NCBI RefSeq assembly: GCF_010668395.1
Contig: NZ_WUEY01000025.1
Coordinates: 22,222-86,221, forward strand
Source of the DNA: Martinezella lusitana
Lineage (GTDB): Bacteria; Pseudomonadota; Alphaproteobacteria; Rhizobiales; Rhizobiaceae
Direction of reading: 5' to 3'
Length of the DNA stretch: 64,000 nucleotides
Positions 26,895-35,460 of the stretch are shown one piece after another. The notes under the pieces are model-generated. The model was not told where the DNA came from. It did no database searches and worked only from the letters and a program-made list of their open reading frames with translations. The stretch's first letter is position 1. Every line of letters begins with the position of its first letter. The translations under genes were made by a program, and so were the position numbers.

Positions 26895-27688
26895 CAGTTT
26901 GCTCCATAGCGGTCATGGTGCCGCCACCACACGCCGGTCTCGTTGCGGCCGAACGGCGCCCGGTCGAGCCACTGATACATGCCCCACAGACCGTCGAGCC
27001 CGCGGGCATAGGACGAATAGGTGTGGTAGATGTCGCCATCCTCTATCGCGAAGGCGCTGACGCCGGGCCGGTCGCGCGTGTAGGTCGCAACGTCGGTGCC
27101 GGTCATCGATGCGATCTGCGCAACCGGGCCTTCGCTGCCGCGCAGCTCCCATTGCTGCACCGTCTTGCCTGCCAGTTCAGGCATCGGCGGCTCACGGCGG
27201 TAATTGTATTCGATGCCGCCATCGCGCTGCTCCTCCGGCGTGAACCAGACATTGAAGTCATGGTTGAAATCGCTGTTGGCCGAGGAGGCCCAGTCGAACG
27301 TCCAGCCCATGCGCTGCTTGAATTCCTTCAGTTTCATGAGGGGTGCCCGTGAGACTGCGGAGAAGGCGACATCGTGATTTTCAAGGTGGACCGCGACGCC
27401 GTTGAAGCCGTCGGCGATCGATGAGCAGGATGGGCAACCGGCGGTATAGTCCGGCCCGAACATGAAGTGATAGACGAGAAGCTGTGAGCGCCCCTTGAAG
27501 AGCGCCGAGAGCGGGACCATGCCCTTGTCCGTGTCCAGCCGATAGTCCTTCTCCACCTTCACCCAAGGCAGGTCCTGGCGCCGCGCGGCAATCTCGTCGC
27601 TGTGCCGCGTCAGTTCCTTTTCCTGCTCCAGCAGGGAAAGCCGTGCCGAAAGCCATTCATTGCGTGTTCCTGTTCTATGCATCGTCAT
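26894..27688 (-). CDS. DUF899 family (thioredoxin-like) protein
   Basis: 264-residue DUF899 member. The N-terminal WLSARLSLLEQEKELTRHSD, the LPWVKVEKDY block and FMFGPDYTAGCPSCSSIAD (about 94-112) with its CPSC pair resemble a thioredoxin-like fold. The end WLDRAPFGRNETGVWWRHHD is typical. No reaction is established for the family. The gene is divergent from the winged-helix/TPR gene, and the small membrane-protein gene follows it. Confidence 0.85.
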   Translation of the reverse strand: MTMHRTGTRNEWLSARLSLLEQEKELTRHSDEIAARRQDLPWVKVEKDYRLDTDKGMVPLSALFKGRSQLLVYHFMFGPDYTAGCPSCSSIADGFNGVAVHLENHDVAFSAVSRAPLMKLKEFKQRMGWTFDWASSANSDFNHDFNVWFTPEEQRDGGIEYNYRREPPMPELAGKTVQQWELRGSEGPVAQIASMTGTDVATYTRDRPGVSAFAIEDGDIYHTYSSYARGLDGLWGMYQWLDRAPFGRNETGVWWRHHDRYGAN

Positions 27689-27808
27689 GGTTCAAATCCT
27701 CTTAACCGTCAGGTCTGTTCTTGTCGGCGCTGCGTCTTGCCTGCCGATGTGCGATAACTTACGGCTGGAGGCCGCAGGGGTGGGAGTTACAAGTGTGACG
27801 GGATTTCG

Positions 27809-29029
27809 ATGGACTCGCTGATCGTCGCGGCTGCGCAGGCGCTTGCCGCCGGCGATGCGTTGGGCGCGCTGAAGCGCGTGGCGCTGCGCGACGACGCGCC
27901 GGCGCTGGCGATCCGCGGCATCGCCATGGCGCAGCTCGGCGATCTCGTCCGCGCCAAGATGTTGTTGAAGAGTGCCGCGCGCGCCTTTGGTCCGCGCGAG
28001 GCTGTTGCCCGCGCCCGCTGCGTGGTGGCAGAGGCGGAAATCGCCCTTGTCTCGCGCGACCTCGGCTGGCCGGAAAAGGCGCTGGAGACGGCGCGCGTGG
28101 CCCTTGAAAGACATGGCGACCGCATCAATGCCGCTCACGCCCGCAATCTGCAGATACGCCGCCTGCTGCTCGTCGGCCATCTGGACGCGGCTGAACGGGT
28201 ATTGGCGAAGCTCGATCCATCGCCACTGCCGCCGGCCGCAAGGGCAAGCCATGAACTGGCCATTGCCGGCATCGCCATCCGCCGCCTGCGCATCGAGCCG
28301 GCCCGCGCCGCCTTTAAGCGGGCAGCGGAAGCGGCCGGGAAGGCCGGGATTCCTGCACTTGCCATCGAGGTGCGCGATGCGGCGCGCGTTCTCGATGCGC
28401 CGGCCGCGCGGCTGCTGGCGCAGGGCAGCGAAAGGCTGCTGTCGCTCGACGAGGTCGAGGCGCTGCTGTCTTCCGGGGCATTGGTCGTCGATGCCTGTCG
28501 CAATGTCGTGCGTAGCGGCGGTGACGTCGTATCGCTTGCAAGTCGTCCGGTGCTTTTCGCCCTGGCGCGCGTACTGGCGGAGACGGCTCCCGCCGACGCA
28601 CCGCGTGCGCTGCTGCTTTCCCGCGCGTTCCGGGCGCGCCACGCCGACGAATCCCATAGGGCGCGGCTCAGGGTCGAGGTTGGAAGACTTCGTGCGGCAC
28701 TGGAACCGCTTGCCGGCATCAGCGCAACGGCGCGCGGTTTTGCGTTGATGCCGCACGGGAGCCGTGACGTCGTGGTGCTGGCGCCGCCTGTCGAGGTCGA
28801 GAATGCCTGGCTGCTCGCCCTGCTCGCGGATGGAGAGTCCTGGTCGAGTTCGGCATTGTCGATCGCGCTGTCGACAAGCCCGCGCACGGTACAGCGCGCG
28901 CTCGACGCGCTTGCGGCCGACGGGAGGGTGCAAAGTGTCGGCAATGGCCGGGCTCGACGCTGGATGATGCCGCCGGTCGTTGGCTTCCCGACAACATTGT
29001 TACTCCCCGGACCGCTGCCGAGCGACTAA
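27809..29029 (+). CDS. TPR-rich protein with a C-terminal winged-helix domain
   Basis: 406-residue, Ala/Arg-rich protein. Residues 1-210 look like helical repeats (for example RGIAMAQLGDLVRAKMLLKSA; LLLVGHLDAAERVLAKLD), suggesting TPR-type packing. A DNA-binding-like part follows, with WSSSALSIALSTSPRTVQRALDAL (about 350-373, quoted in part) as a helix-turn-helix. It is probably a regulator. It is divergent from the DUF899 operon by 120 bp and 48 bp upstream of a beta-propeller gene, so it may control both. The family name is not certain. Confidence 0.65.
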   Translation: MDSLIVAAAQALAAGDALGALKRVALRDDAPALAIRGIAMAQLGDLVRAKMLLKSAARAFGPREAVARARCVVAEAEIALVSRDLGWPEKALETARVALERHGDRINAAHARNLQIRRLLLVGHLDAAERVLAKLDPSPLPPAARASHELAIAGIAIRRLRIEPARAAFKRAAEAAGKAGIPALAIEVRDAARVLDAPAARLLAQGSERLLSLDEVEALLSSGALVVDACRNVVRSGGDVVSLASRPVLFALARVLAETAPADAPRALLLSRAFRARHADESHRARLRVEVGRLRAALEPLAGISATARGFALMPHGSRDVVVLAPPVEVENAWLLALLADGESWSSSALSIALSTSPRTVQRALDALAADGRVQSVGNGRARRWMMPPVVGFPTTLLLPGPLPSD

Positions 29030-29077
29030 GCTTTCACATCTTTGAAACTCAACCGATCCTGACCGGAGGATGGATGC

Positions 29078-29710
29078 ATGAAAAAATCCCAAGCGGAAAT
29101 CATTCGCGAATACGGCCCCTTCGAAAATGCGCCCCGCGTGAACGGCGTCACCTTCGACGGGCAGCATGTCTGGTTCGCCTCGGGCGAAAAGCTGCATGCC
29201 CTGAATCCGGAGAGCGGCGCGCAGGTGCGCACCATCGATGTCGCCTCCCATGCCGGCACGGCTTTCGACGGGCGCTATCTCTATCAGATCGCCGAGGACC
29301 GGATTCACAAGCTCGATCCCGAGACAGGCCAGATACTTGCAACCATTCCCGCGCCGGGAAACGGTGGGGATTCGGGCCTTGCCTGGAGTGACGGCAGCCT
29401 GTGGGTAGGGCAACATCGCGGCCGCAAGATCTACGAGATCGACCCTGAGACCGGCGCTATCCGGCGCGCCATCGAATCCAACCGCATCGTCACCGGCGTG
29501 ACCTGGGTCGATGGCGAGTTGTGGCACGGCACCTGGGAAGGCGATGAAAGCGACGTCCGCCGCATCGACCCGGTGACGGGGGAGGTGCTGGAACGGCTGG
29601 AAATGCCGGAGGGCACCGGCGTCTCCGGCCTCGAATCCGACGGCAAGAACCGTTTCTACGCCGGTGGCGGCGGCAGCGGCAAATTGCGCGCCATCCGCCG
29701 GCCACGTTGA
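29078..29710 (+). CDS. Beta-propeller (glutamine cyclotransferase-like) protein
   Basis: 210 residues built from repeated blades such as VNGVTFDGQHVWFASGEKLH, GTAFDGRYLYQIAEDRIHKLD and SGLAWSDGSLWVGQHRGRKIY. Each has the 'D-x-x-x-LW' beta pattern typical of YncE or glutaminyl-cyclotransferase-like propellers. No signal peptide is seen, so it is probably cytoplasmic. GGAGG lies upstream of the ATG. The DUF899/winged-helix/propeller neighbourhood suggests a shared but unknown task. Confidence 0.7.
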   Translation: MKKSQAEIIREYGPFENAPRVNGVTFDGQHVWFASGEKLHALNPESGAQVRTIDVASHAGTAFDGRYLYQIAEDRIHKLDPETGQILATIPAPGNGGDSGLAWSDGSLWVGQHRGRKIYEIDPETGAIRRAIESNRIVTGVTWVDGELWHGTWEGDESDVRRIDPVTGEVLERLEMPEGTGVSGLESDGKNRFYAGGGGSGKLRAIRRPR

Positions 29711-29864
29711 CCGGTTACGACGCGAAGTCTCGCGCCTGAGTCCGCTGAATTGGCTTCCGGCGCAGGCTGTCGGGAATTTGTCGCATGGACGGAAGGAATT
29801 CGTTTCATGGGACCGGCCGACAGTCTAAGGGGAAGAAACGTTACACCACTAGGCGACTGGCCAA

Positions 29865-30458
29865 ATGAAACCTCTTCCTGATGAGGCCTGGAATGCGTGG
29901 CATCCGGCCGATCTGATGCAACGTCTCGGCGCGGACATTCACTGGTACGTCGTCGGTGGCTGGGCTCTGGACCTTTGGCATGGCAGGCAGACCCGGAATC
30001 ACAAGGATCTTGAATTTGCCGTACTGCCTGAGGATGTCGACCGGGCCCGCGCGCTGCTAGGGGAACTGGCATTTTTCTCCGTCGTCGATGGTCATATCGA
30101 ACATCTTCCATCATCGGTGCCGCCGCCTGCACACGTCACACAGCTTTGGGGCGCCGATCCGAAAGAGGGGTGTTGGCGCGTCGACATGATGCCGGAACGC
30201 GGCACCCCTGCGACCTGGGTGTACAAACGCGACCCGACGCTCAAGCTCCCTCGCAATGATATCATCCGCAAAACCGCCGAAGGTCTCCCCTATCTCGGGC
30301 CTGCTGCAGTGCTTCTTTTCAAGGCCAGGCACCGCCGGGAAAAGGACGACCAGGATTTCGATCTGGCCTTGCCCAGACTTTCGGCATCGGAAAGAGCTGA
30401 CTTACGGAAGTGGCTCGAAAGGCTCCACCCGGATCATGACTGGATGGCACGGCTTTAG
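29865..30458 (+). CDS. Nucleotidyltransferase-like protein (aminoglycoside adenylyltransferase type)
   Basis: 197 residues. WYVVGGWALDLWHGRQTRNHKDLEFAV (about 27-53, quoted as VVGGWALDLWHG plus HKDLEF) matches the nucleotidyltransferase-fold core GGWALD...R.H.DLE. ANT(2'')-type and related 'amino acid transporter/nucleotidyltransferase' proteins share this core. The second acidic residue (the E of DLE) and the later VDMMPE are seen. Substrate unknown; a resistance role should not be assumed. Confidence 0.65.
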   Translation: MKPLPDEAWNAWHPADLMQRLGADIHWYVVGGWALDLWHGRQTRNHKDLEFAVLPEDVDRARALLGELAFFSVVDGHIEHLPSSVPPPAHVTQLWGADPKEGCWRVDMMPERGTPATWVYKRDPTLKLPRNDIIRKTAEGLPYLGPAAVLLFKARHRREKDDQDFDLALPRLSASERADLRKWLERLHPDHDWMARL

Positions 30459-30681
30459 ACGCGCCAAGCACAGGCGAAATTTCGTGGCAGCCGACGTCGT
30501 CACATGATGCGGGGCGGTTCAGCCGCCCTGCCATGCATCTCCGACATGGAAGCCATGCCTTGCCGCTCCGGCCATTGATAGCCATATCTGGCTTACCAAC
30601 CGCATTTCAATCATTTCCGAATTTGCAAGCTGCGCCGATCCGACCGATGTCGTGGATATCCGTGCGCGCGAAGGAGAGGTC

Positions 30682-30963
30682 ATGAGTGGCATTACCAAGA
30701 GTCTTGACGAGATGAACCGGCAGGAGCGCGCCGACCTTATGGCGGCGGTCGCGGATGTCCTGCAAGCCGCGGCCGAGGAGGCGGAGGAGGACGGGGATGC
30801 GCTCGCCGTCACGAACTCCCTCTTTCTGGCATGCAATCTTCGCGGCTGTTCGTCCGATCTCGGCCCGAGCGATCTGAAAGCCGCCGAACTGCTGCTGGAG
30901 CAGGGCATCACGTTCATTCATCTGCTGAACGGGCGAAGGAAGAGCCGCGCCCTCGTCCACTAG
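30682..30963 (+). CDS. Hypothetical protein
   Basis: 93 residues, starting MSGITKSLDEMNRQERADL after a strong AGGAGAGG site; an earlier in-frame ATG at 30652 lacks such a site. The first half is acidic and helical (AAAEEAEEDGDAL). The second contains two Cys (FLACNLRGCSSDL). It ends just before a strong hairpin. No family recognised. It is probably a small cytoplasmic protein. Confidence 0.55.
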   Translation: MSGITKSLDEMNRQERADLMAAVADVLQAAAEEAEEDGDALAVTNSLFLACNLRGCSSDLGPSDLKAAELLLEQGITFIHLLNGRRKSRALVH

Positions 30964-30980
30964 CGGCTGCGACTCATCCA

Positions 30981-31010
30981 GGATTGGGCCCCAAACAAGG
31001 GGCCCAATCC
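30981..31010. terminator. Strong hairpin between convergent genes
   Basis: GGATTGGGCCCC and GGGGCCCAATCC form a 12-bp perfect stem with a 6-base loop (AAACAA). It separates the small hypothetical gene (+) from carboxynorspermidine dehydrogenase (-). There is no long T-run, but position and stability indicate a terminator. Confidence 0.7.
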
Positions 31011-31036
31011 TGTGCGCTTGACACAATCGGCCTGCG

Positions 31037-32275
31037 TCAGAAATGGAGCGGCCGTTCTCCCTGCTCGTCGCGGATATAGGTCGGCAGACCGATCCGGTTG
31101 AGAATGTTGAGGAAGGGCTTCGGCGACAGTTCCTCGACATTGGCCATCTTCTTCACGTCCCACTCGCCGCTGGCTACAAGCATGGCGGCTGCAACAGGCG
31201 GCACGCCGGCGGTGTAGGAAATGCCCTGGCTGCCCACTTCGTCGTAGGCTTGCCTGTGGTCGGCGACGTTGTAGATGAAGACGGTGCGTTCCTTGCCGTC
31301 CTTCAGGCCCTTCACGAAATCGCCGATGCAGGTCTTGCCTTCATATTGCGGCGCAAGCGATGCCGGGTCCGGCAGGCACGCCTTGACCACCTTGAGCGGC
31401 ACGACATCGAGGCCTTCCGCGGTTCTGATCGGCTGTTCGGACAGAAGCCCGATGCCCTTCAGGACGGTGAAGACGTTGATGTAGTGATCGGAAAAGCCCA
31501 TCCAGAAGCGCACGTCGGCGCCATCCATGTTCTTCGCCAGCGAATGAACTTCGTCATGGCCGCAAAGATAGGCCTTGCGCTTGCCGACGACAGGCAGATC
31601 GTATTCCTGGCCGATCTCGAACATCTTGTTCACCTGCCACTGCCTGTTCTGCCAGGAATAGACGACACCGGTGAATTCGCGGAAATTGATCTCCGGATCG
31701 AAGTTCGTGGCGAAATACTTGCCGTGGCTGCCGGCATTGATGTCGACGATGTCGACATCCGTCACCGTGTCGAGATAGTCGTCCTTGGCAAGCCGGGCAT
31801 AGGCATTCACCACGCCCGGATCGAAGCCGGCGCCGAGAATGGCGGTGACGCCCTTGTCGGCGCATTCCGATGCCCGTTGCCACTCGTAGTTTCCATACCA
31901 CGGCGGCGTCTCGCAGATCTTGCCGGGCTCTTCGTGGATGGCGGTATCGATATAGGCGACACCGGTGTCCATGCAGGCACGCAGCACGGACATGTTGAGG
32001 AAGGCGGTTCCGACATTGATGACGATTTCGGCGGCGGTCTTGCGGATCAGCTCCTTGGTTGCTTCGATGTCGAGCGCGTTCAGCGCGTGGGCTTCAAGGA
32101 CGCCCGGCTGCTTCATCGCCTTTTTGTCACGAACGCTTTCGATGATCGCGTCACATTTTGCTTTGGTGCGCGAGGCGATGTGGATGTTTCCTAAGACATC
32201 GTTGTTCTGGGCGCACTTGTGCGCCACCACCTGGGCGACGCCCCCGCCGCCGATGATGAGGATATTCTTCTTCAT
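31037..32275 (-). CDS. Carboxynorspermidine/carboxyspermidine dehydrogenase
   Basis: 412-residue saccharopine-dehydrogenase-like enzyme. The N-terminal NAD(P) motif is IIGGGGVAQVVAHKCAQN (about 6-23). Family segments include GAGFDPGVVNAYARLA, ADVRFWMGFSDHY and GISYTAGVPPVAAAMLVASG. It reductively condenses aspartate beta-semialdehyde with a diamine (putrescine or diaminopropane) to carboxy(nor)spermidine. The decarboxylase gene lies directly upstream, 36 bp away, so the pair makes spermidine-type polyamines by the alternative route known in rhizobia. GGAGA lies before the ATG. Confidence 0.93.
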   Translation of the reverse strand: MKKNILIIGGGGVAQVVAHKCAQNNDVLGNIHIASRTKAKCDAIIESVRDKKAMKQPGVLEAHALNALDIEATKELIRKTAAEIVINVGTAFLNMSVLRACMDTGVAYIDTAIHEEPGKICETPPWYGNYEWQRASECADKGVTAILGAGFDPGVVNAYARLAKDDYLDTVTDVDIVDINAGSHGKYFATNFDPEINFREFTGVVYSWQNRQWQVNKMFEIGQEYDLPVVGKRKAYLCGHDEVHSLAKNMDGADVRFWMGFSDHYINVFTVLKGIGLLSEQPIRTAEGLDVVPLKVVKACLPDPASLAPQYEGKTCIGDFVKGLKDGKERTVFIYNVADHRQAYDEVGSQGISYTAGVPPVAAAMLVASGEWDVKKMANVEELSPKPFLNILNRIGLPTYIRDEQGERPLHF

Positions 32276-32311
32276 GATATCGGATATCTCCTTCTATCCC
32301 TTCGATAAGCC

Positions 32312-33409
32312 TCAGGAGAGGCTCTGCTCATAGTCCGCGTAGGTGAATTCGCGAACCGTTCGGATGGTGCCATCAAGCTCCTTGACGGCGATCGCCGGCA
32401 TCTTCACGCCGTTGAACCAGTTCTTTTTGACCATGGTATAGCCCGCTGTATCCTGAAAGGAAATGCGGTCGCCGACTTTCAGCTCTTGCTGAAAATCGAA
32501 CTCGCCGAAGATATCGCCGGCCAGGCACGATTTCCCGCAGACCATGTAGCGATGCGGTCCAGTATTCGGCCGGACCTTGGCGTTTTCGCGGTAGATCAGC
32601 AGGTCGAGCATGTGGGCCTCGATCGAGCTGTCGACGACGGCGAGATGCTTGCCGTTGTAGAGCGTGTCGAGCACCGTGGTCTCCAGCGTCGTCGATCTGG
32701 TGATCGAGGCCTCGCCGGGTTCCAGGTAGACCTGCACGCCATAGTGCTGCGAAAAGGCTTTCAGCCGCTCCGCAAAGGCATCGACCGGATAATCCTCGCC
32801 GGTAAAATGGATGCCGCCGCCAAGGCTCACCCATTCGGCTTTTTTCAACAGTGCGCCGAACCTCTGCTCGATTTCGCCGAGCATGCGATCGAACAGGCCG
32901 AAATCCGAATTCTCGCAGTTATTATGGATCATGAAGCCGCTGATCGTGTCCATGATCCGTTCGACCTTTGCGACATCCCATTCGCCAAGCCGGGAAAAGG
33001 GGCGGGCTGGATCGGCAAGGTCGAAGCTCGATGAACTGATTTGCGGATTGAGGCGTAGGCCGCGGACAACTCCGGACGCCTTTTCAGCAAAACGTTCGAG
33101 CTGGCTGATGGAATTGAAGATGATCTTGTCGGCATGAGTGATCACCTCATCGATCTCGTAATCGGCGTAGGCGACCGAATAGGCATGGGTTTCCTTGCCG
33201 AAGCGCTGATGGCCGAGGCGTACCTCGTTGAGCGACGACGAGGTCGTGCCGTCCATATAATCGCGCATCAGGTCGAAAACGGCCCAGGTGGCGAAGCATT
33301 TCAACGCCAGCAGCGCCTTCGCACCCGACCGTTCCCGGACATAGGCAATCTTCTCCATATTCTCCAGGAGCTTTGCCTTGTCGATCAGGTAGTAGGGTGT
33401 CTGGAGCAT
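32312..33409 (-). CDS. nspC: Carboxynorspermidine/carboxyspermidine decarboxylase
   Basis: 365-residue PLP enzyme of the alanine-racemase-fold decarboxylases. The PLP-binding Lys lies in LLALKCFATW (about 33-42). LGGGIHFTGEDYP (about 197-209), YLEPGEAS and VCGKSCLAGDIFG (about 298-310) hold family active-site residues. It decarboxylates carboxy(nor)spermidine to (nor)spermidine and is first in a two-gene operon with the dehydrogenase. Which polyamine is made cannot be told from sequence alone. Confidence 0.93.
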   Translation of the reverse strand: MLQTPYYLIDKAKLLENMEKIAYVRERSGAKALLALKCFATWAVFDLMRDYMDGTTSSSLNEVRLGHQRFGKETHAYSVAYADYEIDEVITHADKIIFNSISQLERFAEKASGVVRGLRLNPQISSSSFDLADPARPFSRLGEWDVAKVERIMDTISGFMIHNNCENSDFGLFDRMLGEIEQRFGALLKKAEWVSLGGGIHFTGEDYPVDAFAERLKAFSQHYGVQVYLEPGEASITRSTTLETTVLDTLYNGKHLAVVDSSIEAHMLDLLIYRENAKVRPNTGPHRYMVCGKSCLAGDIFGEFDFQQELKVGDRISFQDTAGYTMVKKNWFNGVKMPAIAVKELDGTIRTVREFTYADYEQSLS

Positions 33410-34011
33410 TTCTGGCTATCTTCTCGTTGTTGCGGTCGACGGGGTATTGCCGCAGTTGAGCATAATGTTCAAGGCTCCGGGCAAGAGGTTGACGCCGGCC
33501 CGCAGGTTTCCTGGGGAGAGTTTTGGTCGGAATGAGCTTCCGGGTCAGTCGTAGAGCACGGGTGGGGTGGATTGGCGGTGGTGACCGACGAAGGCATGGC
33601 TTGCCCACTATCTCGGCTTTGCCGGAGACTGGCCGTCGCTTGAAGGTCATGCCCGGCGCTAACGGGAGGGCTTGTCGTCTCTACCTGAAAATCGATTTTT
33701 AGATGGGTGGAGAGTCGCGAATTGCTCTTATCGTCGGGCGCGCTGCCTTTGGTCTTCCTATGGAGGCAATAGCAGGCGAACCGAAGACGAACGGCTATGT
33801 ATGACGAGGATAGTTTTATTTACTCAACTTCATGTCGTAACCTGTATTCATTTTTGTTCTCTTTAGAATATGCCAGTTTCGTTATGTATAAATTATAGTA
33901 AACTATGTATTAATTGTAATTTACGGCATGTCGAGGTAGAGGATCATTAATACATGTCAGCATATTGTGGCTCGTCTGCATGATGCAGCGATAAAATTAG
34001 AGAGCTATGAT
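33410..34011. other. AT-rich intergenic region
   Basis: 602 bp with no supported gene. Bases about 33820-34080 are far more AT-rich than the neighbouring DNA, marking the border between the GC-rich left part of the window and the lower-GC right part. GTATTAATTGTAAT at 33907-33920 is a 12/14 match to the vir-box, but AT-rich DNA makes this weak. Confidence 0.5.
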
Positions 34012-34104
34012 ATGCTTGATTTGCCCAAGGTAATGCAACTATTACTATTTGCAGCCATCATATTTCTATTCTTCCGCTGGGTGGTCGAGGATATGAATAG
34101 GTAG
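34012..34104 (+). CDS. Possible 30-residue membrane miniprotein
   Basis: A short frame encodes MLDLPKVMQLLLFAAIIF followed by LFFRWVVEDMNR, one membrane helix with charged ends. GAGAG lies about 8 nt upstream of the ATG. It sits alone in the AT-rich region. Size and layout fit small membrane proteins, but a frame this short can arise by chance. Confidence 0.35.
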   Translation: MLDLPKVMQLLLFAAIIFLFFRWVVEDMNR

Positions 34105-34184
34105 CCGTTTTCAGCGGCCAAGGTCGCGGCACCGCGACGATTTTCTTTGCAGCTCCCACTCCCTGACCTGCCTGGTCCTGATCA

Positions 34185-34433
34185 ATGTGCGTCGCAAATC
34201 GCTGTTTCGTCATATCCAGCCCGACGACCGCGAACCTGATGTTTCGTTTTCAGGATCCGCGCCAAGGGAGAATTACGATCGACGGCCACAACCTATCGTC
34301 CGCTCCGGTTCATCTGATCCGGAAAATTGTCCGATTAACTGCGGGTGGTCCGTTTGCCCGCTCAAGCATTCCAGAAAAGCTCGAGCGGGTAAGATGTCGC
34401 GCAAGCTCGGCCGAGAACTGGACATGTATCTAG
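34185..34433 (+). pseudogene. Remnant of an ABC exporter nucleotide-binding domain
   Basis: The frame contains LMFRFQDPRQGRITIDGHNL followed by APVHLIRKIV and ARSSIPEKLERV. This resembles the post-Walker-A part of exporter ATPases (L.RFYDP..GRI.IDG.D...LR..I...LF.RSI.ENI). No Walker A, signature or Walker B is present, so only about 60 residues of a former gene remain. The resemblance is by eye. Confidence 0.35.
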
Positions 34434-35314
34434 GCGATTATCTCCAGGCAGCCGCTGAGAAACCGAGCGACGACATCATGAAATCTCTGCGGTTCTTCGG
34501 AAAACACGAAGTGTCCCGATTTCTCAAATTCAACCAGCTCGCTGTTCGGCAGTAGTTTATTCATCGCGTGACTGGCGCGTGGAGGGCAGACCCAGTCATG
34601 GGCGCCCACAAGAACGAGGGCAGGCACCGAAATCTCCTTCAACGCTTCCCGAAGATCGTAGCTCGGGGCGATCACGCTCATAAAATGGCGCATCATTTCT
34701 ATGTCGGGCGTGGTCGCGGCCAGCAGCCGTTCAACAAGGCCCATATTTCCAGGAGCCGCATAGTATGGTCCGACGAACCTAAAGAACTCATCGATTGTTT
34801 CCGCTGTGATTTGCCCGGAGAAGACCTTACCAGCAACCTCCAGAGCGTCGGCGGACGCGCGGGCTGCGAGTGATGGGGTTGGAACACCAGGCTCGTCCTG
34901 AATCGGGGCAACCGTCGGCGAGCTCCCAGCAAGTATCAGCCCACCAAGTAACGACGGATGCCGTAGCGCCACGTGCAGCGCCACGAAGCCGCCCGCGGAA
35001 TGTCCGAATACGACAGGTTTGTGCAAGCCCAGCAGCGAAGAGAGAGCTGCAATGTCATCCGCCATTTGTTCAAGTGTTGCGGTTTCAAGCGGCGGGCGAG
35101 CCGACCGACCTTGGCCTCGCAGATCGACGTATACGACTTGAGCAATTTCCCTCAGTTGGCCTACGCCGTCTCTTAGGTACCCGTGATCGAAACCAAGTCC
35201 ACCATGAAGAGCGATGATCGTTGGGACTTCCGACAGATGACCATCCGCTCCCTTTCTCAGCGCGCTCCCTTCCGTATCAAAGTAAAGTTCGGTGCCGTTC
35301 ACAGCTACGTACAA
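34430..35314 (-). CDS. Alpha/beta hydrolase
   Basis: 294-residue hydrolase like proline iminopeptidases and esterases. The oxyanion-site segment is ALHGGLGFDHGY (about 35-46), the nucleophile motif GHSAGG (Ser near residue 105) and the Asp in VLVGAHDWVCPP. The final His is in KSGHFVFSEEP. The start is a TTG at 35314 with AAAGGAG about 8 nt upstream. Two vir-box-like sites lie 65-100 bp upstream, pointing to control by the VirG-like regulators. Substrate unknown, probably a small ester, amide or lactone. Confidence 0.82.
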   Translation of the reverse strand: MYVAVNGTELYFDTEGSALRKGADGHLSEVPTIIALHGGLGFDHGYLRDGVGQLREIAQVVYVDLRGQGRSARPPLETATLEQMADDIAALSSLLGLHKPVVFGHSAGGFVALHVALRHPSLLGGLILAGSSPTVAPIQDEPGVPTPSLAARASADALEVAGKVFSGQITAETIDEFFRFVGPYYAAPGNMGLVERLLAATTPDIEMMRHFMSVIAPSYDLREALKEISVPALVLVGAHDWVCPPRASHAMNKLLPNSELVEFEKSGHFVFSEEPQRFHDVVARFLSGCLEIIA

Positions 35315-35378
35315 GATTCAGTCTCCTTTACGGCGAAATGCGGGGATCTGAATAGTTGCGGGGTCGGATAGAATGCAG

Positions 35379-35413
35379 CTTTCAAAAGCAAACTGATGGG
35401 TTTCAAATGTAAT
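35379..35413. promoter_or_regulatory. Tandem vir-box-like sites upstream of the hydrolase
   Basis: GTTTCAAATGTAAT (35400-35413) is a perfect 14/14 match to the VirG binding consensus RTTDCAWWTGHAAY. CTTTCAAAAGCAAA (35379-35392), an 11/14 match, lies exactly 21 bp away, two helical turns, as in tandem vir-boxes. The perfect copy is 86 bp from the hydrolase start. Binding is inferred. Confidence 0.7.
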
Positions 35414-35460
35414 GCCCTCCTCATGGCCCGCTTGTTTGAGGCCGACACACGATCAAGACA

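Noticed and set aside
27692..28933. Open frame antisense to the TPR/winged-helix gene
   Set aside because: The alternative has no start context or motif and is a Gln/Arg-rich shadow; the plus strand has a regular helical-repeat pattern.
31043..32194. Open frame antisense to carboxynorspermidine dehydrogenase
   Set aside because: The minus-strand product has full family motifs; the antisense product has none.
33060..33075. GGCCGCGGACAACTCC as a parS site
   Set aside because: Only a right half-site, inside the decarboxylase gene, far from rep genes.
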